A stretch of DNA of 5,893 nucleotides from Lachnospiraceae bacterium (GTDB lineage Bacteria; Bacillota; Clostridia; Lachnospirales; Lachnospiraceae), in NCBI GenBank assembly GCA_022790905.1, contig JAAVYC010000066.1:1-5893 (forward strand), given 5' to 3'. The notes under the pieces were generated by a model. That model was not told where the DNA came from and ran no database searches. It saw only the letters and a list, made by a program, of their open reading frames with translations. Positions 1 through 5,020 of the stretch are shown piece by piece; positions within the stretch are counted from its first letter, which is position 1, and every line of letters begins with the position of its first letter. Position numbers and translations under genes: made by a program.

Positions 1-1
1 T

Positions 2-415
2 TATGCAAACCCATTTAGAACTTATCCGTTGGTAAATGATTATGAGAAGTTCAAAAAATTAGTAGAAGAGAAGAATGTAGATTGCTATATCGTAAATACT
101 GGCGATTTCATGGGAACAAAATGTAAACCGGCAGATACGTTAGGCATTATTGAGACCATTGTAGAAGGAAAAGCAAAATTCGAGAAATGGGGACCATTTG
201 AGGACATCGAAATTATGTATGACTGGTCTGGAAAGACAGCAGATTTCAAACCGGATTTAGCAGATAAGAGTTATGTAGATGCATTAAAGAGTGCAATGCA
301 GAACCGTGTCGATGCCGTAGAAGGATTTGCTACAAAGAAAGACGGATACGACAAACTTCCGGATGAAGCATTAGAAGCATTAAAGAAGATTGTCTCTGAG
401 GCAGCTTCTCTGTAA
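2..415 (+). CDS. pckA: Phosphoenolpyruvate carboxykinase (ATP), C-terminal 137 residues (5' end outside window)
   Basis: This is the tail of an open frame that enters from the left edge, in frame from base 2 (YANPFRTYPL...), and ends at TAA 413-415; the first ATG inside the window (29) is internal. The recognisable block is CYIVNTG followed by a TLGIIETIVEG segment. It corresponds to the AYLVNTG...IIDAILNG region near the C terminus of E. coli PckA. The last ~60 residues form a charged helical tail ending KKIVSEAASL. Family knowledge: the cytosolic enzyme interconverts oxaloacetate plus ATP with PEP, ADP and CO2. In fermenters it often runs in the carboxylating direction. The P-loop and metal-binding residues lie upstream of the window and cannot be checked. 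The gene stands alone at its 3' end, with a strong terminator 16 bp after the stop. Assignment rests on recalled similarity of the C-terminal region only. Confidence 0.8.
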   Translation, partial: YANPFRTYPLVNDYEKFKKLVEEKNVDCYIVNTGDFMGTKCKPADTLGIIETIVEGKAKFEKWGPFEDIEIMYDWSGKTADFKPDLADKSYVDALKSAMQNRVDAVEGFATKKDGYDKLPDEALEALKKIVSEAASL

Positions 416-430
416 AAGGTATGTAGACTA

Positions 431-467
431 AAAAAGGTATTGGATTTGTTCCAATACCTTTTTTTAT
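431..467 (+). terminator. Rho-independent terminator after pckA
   Basis: A perfect 14-bp stem (431-444 with 450-463) encloses a 5-nt loop TTTGT (445-449) and is followed by T residues up to 465. The A-run on the 5' arm makes it look bidirectional, but no minus-strand gene points into it. It separates pckA from the downstream redox gene, which must use its own promoter or rely on read-through. Confidence 0.93.
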
Positions 468-494
468 CAACTAGAAGATTACAAATGAGAAAAG

Positions 495-499
495 AAAGG
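495..499 (+). promoter_or_regulatory. Ribosome binding site deciding the start at 506
   Basis: AAAGG lies 6 nt before ATG 506. In-frame ATGs at 440 (inside the terminator stem) and 485 lack such a site, so they are not favoured. ATG 515 is also possible but has only a weak GGTGATGG upstream. Confidence 0.6.
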
Positions 500-505
500 C
501 TGGTG

Positions 506-901
506 ATGGACGATATGAAAAGCAGAGTAGAAGAAGCTGTGAAAAGGAAAATGTGTGGTTATAATTGTGCACAGGCAGTGGCATGTACTTATTGCGATTA
601 TGCCGGTGTGGACGAGGATACAATGAAAAATATTTCGCAAGCATTTGGTACAGGTATGGGAACTCTGGAAGGAAATTGCGGGGCAATTGCAGGGGCCGGA
701 ATTGTGCTTGGAATGGCGAATAAGAAGCCGGCAAAAACGATACAGGACACGAGAGAGATTATGGCAGAGTTTAAAAATCGAAACGGTGCTGTGACATGTA
801 AAACGTTAAAGGGAATCGACACGGGAGTTGTATTGCGTGAATGTAATGACTGTGTGAGAGATGCAGCAGAGTTTTTGGAACAGCAACTCCATCAAATATA
901 G
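506..901 (+). CDS. C_GCAxxG_C_C family redox-active protein, 131 aa
   Basis: This is a small cytosolic protein with no signal peptide or membrane segment. It has eight cysteines at 17, 21, 27, 30, 58, 98, 113 and 116 (numbered from ATG 506). The family pattern is visible in order: C17-GYN-C21-AQAV at the start of helix one, an FGTGMG glycine stretch (47-52), the CGAIAG block (58-63), a lone C98, and a C-terminal C113-ND-C116 pair. Length is normal for the family (about 130-150). Family knowledge: these are putative redox-active or metal-binding proteins common in anaerobic Firmicutes; no specific substrate is established. C27 and C30 form an additional CxxC. The gene has no clear promoter of its own, and no terminator hairpin follows its stop before the 6S RNA control region. 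The start at 506 is chosen on RBS spacing; the longer in-frame extension reaches back into the pckA terminator. Confidence 0.85.
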   Translation: MDDMKSRVEEAVKRKMCGYNCAQAVACTYCDYAGVDEDTMKNISQAFGTGMGTLEGNCGAIAGAGIVLGMANKKPAKTIQDTREIMAEFKNRNGAVTCKTLKGIDTGVVLRECNDCVRDAAEFLEQQLHQI

Positions 902-903
902 TT

Positions 904-954
904 TTCGACATAAATTTAGAACATTTCGACAAAAACAACCTACAATTTTTGACA
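904..954 (+). promoter_or_regulatory. Putative Spo0A box cluster upstream of the 6S RNA promoter
   Basis: Two exact copies of TTCGACA (904-910 and 925-931), the reverse complement of the Spo0A box TGTCGAA, lie in the same orientation with starts 21 bp apart. A third copy with one mismatch, TTTGACA (948-954), follows 23 bp later. This spacing is roughly two helical turns. They sit about 60 to 105 bp before the inferred 6S RNA start. The heptamer match is seen directly; binding by Spo0A is inference. Confidence 0.45.
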
Positions 955-1059
955 ATATTTTCATCTTATTTTTTATTGAAAAGAGAGAAATACTAGAGTA
1001 TAATTAAAACAACGGAATTCCTGGAATGTGCGACAACCTACTATTTTGAACCTACATTT
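937..1059 (+). repeat. Three dispersed copies of an AACCTAC(A/T)ATTT motif
   Basis: The motif occurs at 937-948 (upstream of the 6S promoter), 1036-1046 (5' strand of the 6S closing stem) and 1050-1059 (entry to the 6S central bubble). The upstream copy matches the 6S strand over a longer span: 935-952 against 1033-1049, differing by one substitution and one extra T. The third copy shares AACCTAC and ATTT but lacks one base between them. Confidence 0.6.
976..1004 (+). promoter_or_regulatory. Sigma-A promoter of the 6S RNA
   Basis: The -35 TTGAAA (976-981) and the perfect -10 TATAAT (999-1004) are separated by 17 bp. Transcription is predicted to begin at about 1011, immediately before the 5' strand of the 6S RNA closing stem. 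The match is near consensus, as expected for an abundant stable RNA. Confidence 0.85.
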
Positions 1060-1196
1060 ACGTTCATGGGACTCTTATATTACTGTATCGGATGTCAGGC
1101 CGTCGTTAGCAGCGGAAGACAGAAGTTCTAGTTGCGGACACCCACCTAGCTTTGCTAGGCGTCAAAATTGTAGGAACGGCATTTTGGGTACTTACC
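1011..1196 (+). ncRNA. ssrS: 6S RNA (SsrS), global regulator of RNA polymerase
   Basis: 6S RNA mimics an open promoter and binds the housekeeping RNA polymerase holoenzyme. The expected architecture can be folded by eye. The closing stem pairs 1020-1029 with 1179-1188. After a small internal loop, CCTAC-T-ATTTTGA (1037-1049) pairs with TCAAAAT-T-GTAGG (1162-1174). A central bubble follows, with 1050-1066 on the 5' side and 1145-1161 on the 3' side. The 3' side carries the small hairpin CCTAGC-TTT-GCTAGG (1145-1159). The apical stem begins with TGGG (1067-1070) pairing with CCCA (1141-1144). The ends resemble E. coli 6S (CTGAGATGT... at the 5' end, GGCATCTCGG at the 3' end). Length is about 186 nt, usual for the family. 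A strong promoter sits just upstream. Exact ends are estimates; the 3' end could extend toward the terminator at 1342. A 68-codon open frame crossing it (from 1028) is incidental. Confidence 0.88.
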
Positions 1197-1218
1197 TAAG
1201 AGAAAATTTGATAGGAAG

Positions 1219-1338
1219 TACAAAAGAAGTTTGAGGTACAAAAGATATAGATACGGAAGAGAAACATTGATTTGAGATGTACAAAGGATAAATTTTTACA
1301 AAAGATAACCATATACAAAAGAAGACGATTACGAAAGA
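1219..1338 (+). repeat. Seven short direct repeats, consensus TACAAAAGA, between 6S RNA and its downstream terminator
   Basis: Copies start at 1219, 1237, 1252 (TACGGAAGA), 1280 (TACAAAGGA), 1297, 1314 and 1330 (TACGAAAGA). Start-to-start distances are 18, 15, 28, 17, 17 and 16 bp. Four copies are exact. Two units share a longer context: TTTGAGG-TACAAAAGAT near 1230 and TTTGAGATG-TACAAAGGAT near 1271. The stretch is purine-rich on the + strand and has no credible reading frame. Function is unknown: it may be a 3' extension of the 6S transcript, a protein-binding array, or a degenerate remnant. Confidence 0.6.
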
Positions 1339-1341
1339 GAA

Positions 1342-1377
1342 AAGAAGCTGCTAAGAGTATTAGCAGCTTCTTGTTTA
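1342..1377 (+). terminator. Rho-independent terminator of the 6S RNA transcription unit
   Basis: A perfect 13-bp stem (1342-1354 with 1360-1372) has a 5-nt loop GAGTA and is followed by TTGTTT, a short interrupted T-tract. It lies 146 nt past the estimated mature 3' end of the 6S RNA and 71 bp before the SpoIID-like start. It most simply ends 6S read-through. On the opposite strand the stem is also followed by a T-rich stretch, but no gene approaches from that side. Confidence 0.8.
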
Positions 1378-1447
1378 TCGTATAGGAAAGCTTGTTGGAT
1401 TTTTCATATAAAAAATGGATCTTAATAAGGTAGGGAAAAGAGAGAAA

Positions 1448-3622
1448 ATGAGAGGACATAAAAAAAGATGGAGACGTCTCATCGCGCTATGTTTCATTGT
1501 TTTGATGGGAATTGGAATTTATCTCTTTCAATCGAAAAAGATGGAGAGAGATAATGAAAAAGTAGTTTGTTTGGAAGTGGAAAATGAGATAGAAGCGGCG
1601 GTAGGTGTGCAATTAGATTTAAAAGGATATTATTTTACTTATTCGCAATTAGAGGAAGTGCTAGAGCAGATTCACCTTCAGGATTATATTACATATAAAA
1701 CAGAATATGGTATGAAGAAGATCAGACGGAAGAATTGGAATGATATTTATAGAAATATTTTAGATTACATGGATTCCGAGAACAAAGTGACAGAAAGAGA
1801 ACTGATGGTTCTAGGCGTAGATAAAGATGAGACATCGCTGTATACTAATGAGGGCACATTCAAATCTAATGGAATCAAAGTGGAGGAATTGAAAACCTAT
1901 CATTTTTTCGTCTCAAATAAGAAGATTTTGGGAATGGTAGAGGAAAAAGAAAAGAAGGGCATTTTATCTAATGTATATTTAAAATCTTTTGAAAATCAAA
2001 AAGCAGAGGTTTTATTTGACGGAAGAGAATACTCTTTTGCGACAGAAAATTCTAAGGCGAAAATGAAAAATGTGATCTGTGATCTTGTGTTTCAAAATCA
2101 AAAGATTTGTGAAGTCCGTAAAAAAGAAGAAATGATCACAGGCAATCTCATTACCATGGATAAAAAAGAGATTGAGATAGAGGGGTATGGAAAAATTCCG
2201 TTGGCGGATCGAACGCCTGCTTATCAGGTATATGGAACTTTTGAAGAAAAATCATTGGATGATATTGTGCTCGGAAATATGAATGTACAATATGTGGTTG
2301 GGGAAGGAAAAGTACAAGCAGTCCTGCTAAAAGAACCGGCAAATATCGAAAATATTCGAGTTCTTTTGCTGAATGGCACATCCTGCTATTATGAAGAAAT
2401 CTATTTGACTGCAGACAAAGATTTTACGAGTAAAAAAGGAAAGAAAAAGAAAAAACATAAAAAAGGAGAGATTTTATCCGCCAGTGGGCTCGTCGGAGAT
2501 TCTGATCAGTCTTGTGTCATAAAGAGTAAAACAGGAGGGAAGCTTTATCTGACAAAAGAAGATGGAAGTTATTTAACGCTTGGATATTCTGGGAATTTTG
2601 AAATTCGAAAGATGGATGAGGGATACACGGTTGTCAATGAAGTTTCTTTTGAGGACTATATCTGTGGTGTTCTCCCGAGTGAGATGCCAGAAAAGTTCGA
2701 CAGTGAAGCATTGAAGGCGCAGGCAATCTGTGCGAGAAGCTATGCCTATATGCGATTGATGAAAAGTTCCTATGCGGCTTTTGGGGCCCATGTCGACGAC
2801 AGTACGAATTATCAGGTCTACAATAAAAATGAGATTGGAGAGAAAGGCAGAAAAGCAGTCGAGGATACGATCGGACTGGTTTTGAAATATAAGGGTAATG
2901 TCGCGGAGGCATATTACCACTCCACATCCTGTGGTCATACGGGAACGATGGAGGATTGGAATCAAAAGAGCGGGACAACATATGGATATCTAAAAGGTAT
3001 ATGGGTAAAAGAAAAACAGGAAAAATTGGATTTGTCCACAGAAGAAAATTTTCAGAATTATATCAGTGAGTCCGATCCAGATTGTTACGATGGAGATACA
3101 CCGTATTTTCGATGGAAGGCTTCTTTGGATTTTAATGGAAAGGATGAAGCGATTCGAACTATTCTAATGGGAGCAAAAAAATCGAATGGAAAAAGTGTGA
3201 TTTTCTATACGAATAAAAAGAAAGATAAGAAGAGCACTCTGAAAGGTTTTGGAGCAGTGACTGGCGTAAAAGTGGAAAAAAGAGGGGCTTCCGGAGCAAT
3301 TCGAACTTTGAGAATCGATTTTGAGAATGGTATGGCATTTGTAAAAAATGAATACAATATTAGAAAAGTACTGGGAGCTGCACTGACTGAAATTGTATGT
3401 CAGGATGGGAGTAAAAAAAATAATATGACTATTTTGCCAAGTGCGTATTGTACGTTGCATTATGATTCCTCTCTCAAAAAAGCCACAGCTTCTGGAGGCG
3501 GCCTTGGACATGGAATTGGTATGAGCCAATATGGAGCAGATGGTATGGCAAGAGCAGGACACACATATGACGAGATTCTGAAATTTTTTTATTCAGATAT
3601 TCAGATAGAAGGAATTTATTAA
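1448..3622 (+). CDS. Large membrane-anchored SpoIID/LytB-domain protein, 724 aa
   Basis: A basic N terminus (RGHKKRWRR) is followed by one hydrophobic segment at about 10-29, so the protein is predicted to be anchored with its bulk outside the membrane. Residues about 30-300 are a charged, beta-rich region I do not recognise. The SpoIID domain runs from about 303 (IRVLLLN) to the end. It includes VVNEVSFEDYICGVLPSEMP (397-416; Glu412 in EMP is the likely catalytic acid by analogy with SpoIID), EALKAQAICARSYAY (420-434), HSTSCGHT (491-498), and the C-terminal GGGLGHGIGMSQYGA block (683-697). A lysine tract, KGKKKKKHKK (330-339), interrupts the early part of this domain. Family knowledge: SpoIID is a lytic transglycosylase cutting peptidoglycan stripped of stem peptides; classical SpoIID is about 340 aa, so this is a long paralogue and need not be the sporulation enzyme. 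ATG 1448 is preferred because purine-rich AGGGAAAAGAGAG lies just upstream; in-frame ATG 1415 (735 aa) has no RBS. No clear promoter was found. Confidence 0.88.
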   Translation: MRGHKKRWRRLIALCFIVLMGIGIYLFQSKKMERDNEKVVCLEVENEIEAAVGVQLDLKGYYFTYSQLEEVLEQIHLQDYITYKTEYGMKKIRRKNWNDIYRNILDYMDSENKVTERELMVLGVDKDETSLYTNEGTFKSNGIKVEELKTYHFFVSNKKILGMVEEKEKKGILSNVYLKSFENQKAEVLFDGREYSFATENSKAKMKNVICDLVFQNQKICEVRKKEEMITGNLITMDKKEIEIEGYGKIPLADRTPAYQVYGTFEEKSLDDIVLGNMNVQYVVGEGKVQAVLLKEPANIENIRVLLLNGTSCYYEEIYLTADKDFTSKKGKKKKKHKKGEILSASGLVGDSDQSCVIKSKTGGKLYLTKEDGSYLTLGYSGNFEIRKMDEGYTVVNEVSFEDYICGVLPSEMPEKFDSEALKAQAICARSYAYMRLMKSSYAAFGAHVDDSTNYQVYNKNEIGEKGRKAVEDTIGLVLKYKGNVAEAYYHSTSCGHTGTMEDWNQKSGTTYGYLKGIWVKEKQEKLDLSTEENFQNYISESDPDCYDGDTPYFRWKASLDFNGKDEAIRTILMGAKKSNGKSVIFYTNKKKDKKSTLKGFGAVTGVKVEKRGASGAIRTLRIDFENGMAFVKNEYNIRKVLGAALTEIVCQDGSKKNNMTILPSAYCTLHYDSSLKKATASGGGLGHGIGMSQYGADGMARAGHTYDEILKFFYSDIQIEGIY

Positions 3623-3685
3623 AAACTTGCCAAAAGTGGGGGCACATGGTAATCTTTATGAAATACTTGAAAGGTTTTAGAAACC

Positions 3686-4546
3686 ATGCTTTGGAAAATC
3701 TTTGGAAATGTAAAGACATTTTTAGATAAATGCAAAGTGGACAATATCACAGCGTTTGCTGCACAGTCAGCCTTTTTTATCATTTTGTCAACGATTCCGT
3801 TTTTGATGGTGTTTAGTTCCCTGATTAAATATACACCGGTTACGCAAGAAATTTTAACTCAGGCAGTAAAAAATTATATGCCGAGTTATATTTCCCCGTT
3901 ATTGATCTCGATTATCGGTGAAGTCTACAGCCAATCTTTTGGCTTGATTTCTATTGCGGCTGTGGCGGCAATCTGGTCCTCGGCAAAGGGAATGCAGTAT
4001 CTTGGAGTGGGGTTGAATGTAGTCAACAATTGTCAGGAGACAAGGAATTGGTTTGTCCTGCGCTTTCGGGCAATCTGCTATACATTGGTGCTGATATTGT
4101 CCATTGTACTGGTTATGGTTTTGCTCGTATTTGGGAGTACCTTACAGCGTGCGGCGGTTCACTATCTTCCGCTTATGTCACATTTTATGAGTGGTCTGAT
4201 TGGAATCCGTATTGTGATTGTCATTGGTGCGCTGACAGTATTTTTCGCACTGATTTTTAAGATGCTTCCAAATCGCAAAGCGACGTTGAAGAGCCAATTT
4301 CCAGGAGCGGTATTGAGTGCAATTTCCTGGTATGCATTTTCTTTTGCACTGTCGGTATATGTGGAATATTTTAACGGTTTTTCCACATACGGGCGTTTGG
4401 CAGCGATTGTACTAGTCATGTTGTGGGTCTACTTTTGCATGTATATTCTTTTGCTCTGCGCGGAGACAAATGTGGTATTTTTTGATTTGTTTCTGAAGTG
4501 GAAGCGAAAGATTCAGGAAAGACGGGCGCGGGAAAAGGAGTTGTGA
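3686..4546 (+). CDS. YihY/BrkB (UPF0761-type) family inner-membrane protein, 286 aa
   Basis: This is a polytopic membrane protein with six predicted membrane segments at about 27-48, 85-107, 128-150, 169-193, 205-227 and 238-262, and a basic cytosolic tail (KWKRKIQERRAREKEL). The family signature is clear: AAQSAFFIILSTIPFLM in the first segment and FPGAVLSAISWYAFSFALSVYVEYFN (205-230), then STYGRLAAIVLVMLWVYFCMYILLLCAETN (233-262), with the typical YG, LW and AE-N residues. Length (about 280-300) is normal. Family knowledge: once called ribonuclease BN by mistake; the molecular function in Firmicutes is not settled, so none is assigned. It lies 63 bp after the SpoIID-like gene with no terminator between, which suggests an operon with an envelope theme. 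An in-frame TGA at 3668 with no start codon after it makes ATG 3686 the earliest start. GAAAGG (3669-3674) is 11 nt upstream, a rather long spacing. No terminator follows; read-through into the pheS leader is possible. Confidence 0.9.
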   Translation: MLWKIFGNVKTFLDKCKVDNITAFAAQSAFFIILSTIPFLMVFSSLIKYTPVTQEILTQAVKNYMPSYISPLLISIIGEVYSQSFGLISIAAVAAIWSSAKGMQYLGVGLNVVNNCQETRNWFVLRFRAICYTLVLILSIVLVMVLLVFGSTLQRAAVHYLPLMSHFMSGLIGIRIVIVIGALTVFFALIFKMLPNRKATLKSQFPGAVLSAISWYAFSFALSVYVEYFNGFSTYGRLAAIVLVMLWVYFCMYILLLCAETNVVFFDLFLKWKRKIQERRAREKEL

Positions 4547-4577
4547 GAACGAGTCGTTAAAGTGAGAAAAGAAATAC

Positions 4578-4606
4578 TTGCAGTTTTAAGTACTATGTGC
4601 TAGAAT
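4578..4606 (+). promoter_or_regulatory. Sigma-A promoter of the pheS T-box transcript
   Basis: The -35 TTGCAG (4578-4583) and -10 TAGAAT (4601-4606) are 17 bp apart, and TGC directly before the -10 makes it an extended -10 element. The start is predicted near 4613, just before the T-box leader. Confidence 0.75.
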
Positions 4607-4612
4607 AGTAAA

Positions 4613-4867
4613 AGTTTCAGAAAAAAGCTATGAAAGTGTCAGTAGTCTTTTATACTTTTTGCAGAGAGGGGAAGTAACCGGCTGAGAGCTTCCTTAAGGT
4701 TAGGTAAAAGATGAATTTCCCACTGGAGCTGTCAGACTGAACGATCGTCAGTAGGTCTGAACGGGTCCTGCACGTTACGCAGTCAGAGAGTCCGGATTAC
4801 GGTTCGGGAATTAAGGTGGTATCGCGGAGTTACTTCGTCCTTTTTTGATAGGGGACGAAGTTTTTTT
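4613..4867 (+). promoter_or_regulatory. T-box riboswitch (tRNA-Phe-responsive leader) controlling pheS
   Basis: The leader senses uncharged tRNA and opens transcription into pheS when phenylalanine is scarce. The T-box core AAGGTGGTATCGCG (4813-4826) is one of the clearest signals in the window (consensus AGGGTGGNACCGCG). Its TGGT (4817-4820) would pair with an ACCA tRNA end, fitting the A discriminator of tRNA-Phe. Stem I spans roughly 4638-4745, with the apical arm GGAAG/CTTCC (4670-4674 with 4689-4693). The specifier loop around GATGAATTTCCC (4710-4721) offers TTC at 4717-4719 or TTT at 4716-4718; both are Phe codons, and the gene downstream is pheS. AAGG (4813-4816) can pair with CCTT (4839-4842) as part of the antiterminator, which would disrupt the terminator 5' arm. 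The 5' boundary is set by the predicted start site. Confidence 0.93.
4832..4867 (+). terminator. Regulated terminator of the Phe T-box
   Basis: ACTTCGTCC (4832-4840) pairs with GGACGAAGT (4853-4861) around a loop containing six Ts, followed by a T-run to 4867. The 5' arm overlaps bases needed for the antiterminator, the expected mutually exclusive arrangement. Confidence 0.92.
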
Positions 4868-4917
4868 ATTTCCGCGAGCAATGAGGAAAATAGACATGCT
4901 TGCATGGATATTTGACT

Positions 4918-4971
4918 TCATAGGAAAGACCTTGTTGCTGTGAAATGTTAAAGTGCTTGGATTTCCTATGA
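4918..4971 (+). repeat. 10-bp perfect inverted repeat in the leader between the T-box terminator and pheS
   Basis: TCATAGGAAA (4918-4927) and TTTCCTATGA (4962-4971) are exact reverse complements with 34 nt between them. In RNA this gives a stem-loop possibly extended inward by CC/GG (4930-4931 with 4959-4960). It is not followed by a T-tract, so it is not a terminator. Just upstream lies a small palindrome CATGC-TT-GCATG (4895-4906). The whole 4868-5017 stretch has no credible reading frame, and I found no good second promoter in it. Confidence 0.6.
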
Positions 4972-5007
4972 TAAAAAACGATTGTCGCACTCGCACAAAT
5001 TGAATAG

Positions 5008-5013
5008 AAGGAG
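5008..5013 (+). promoter_or_regulatory. Shine-Dalgarno site of pheS
   Basis: AAGGAG lies 7 nt before ATG 5021 and 4 nt before the adjacent in-frame ATG 5018. The spacing favours 5021, although 5018 would add only one methionine. Confidence 0.8.
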
Positions 5014-5020
5014 AGAGATG

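Noticed and set aside
440..505. N-terminal extension of the C_GCAxxG_C_C gene from ATG 440 or 485
   Set aside because: ATG 440 sits inside the pckA terminator stem and neither has an RBS at the right distance. The family N terminus begins close to residue 1 of the 506 start.
949..977. TTGACA at 949-954 as a second -35 for the 6S RNA
   Set aside because: At 17 bp downstream the sequence is TTTATT, a poor -10, and the TTGAAA-N17-TATAAT promoter fits much better. The TTGACA overlaps the third Spo0A-like heptamer.
1028..1234. 68-codon open frame from ATG 1028
   Set aside because: It lies over the 6S RNA, starts within its closing stem, has no RBS, and encodes a low-complexity, unrecognisable peptide. 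The RNA fold explains the sequence.
1380..1412. Possible sporulation-sigma promoter before the SpoIID-like gene (GTATAGG ... CATATAAA)
   Set aside because: The CATATAAA resembles a sigma-E -10 but the spacing to GTATAGG is too long and the -35 is weak. Not strong enough to annotate.
1196..1459. Minus-strand open frame rich in Phe, Leu and Cys
   Set aside because: Its composition simply reflects the reverse complement of the A-rich TACAAAAGA array, and it crosses the terminator stem.
2573..2981. Minus-strand open frames opposite the SpoIID-like gene
   Set aside because: They are shadows of a long, well-supported + strand coding region with conserved SpoIID motifs and have no recognisable protein features.
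4548..4558. AACGA-G-TCGTT palindrome just after the YihY gene as a terminator
   Set aside because: Only 5 bp with a 1-nt centre and no T-tract; it cannot form a working terminator hairpin.
4912..4972. TTGACT (4912-4917) or TATGAT (4967-4972) as parts of a second pheS promoter
   Set aside because: Neither has a partner hexamer at 16-18 bp, so no convincing T-box-independent promoter is visible.
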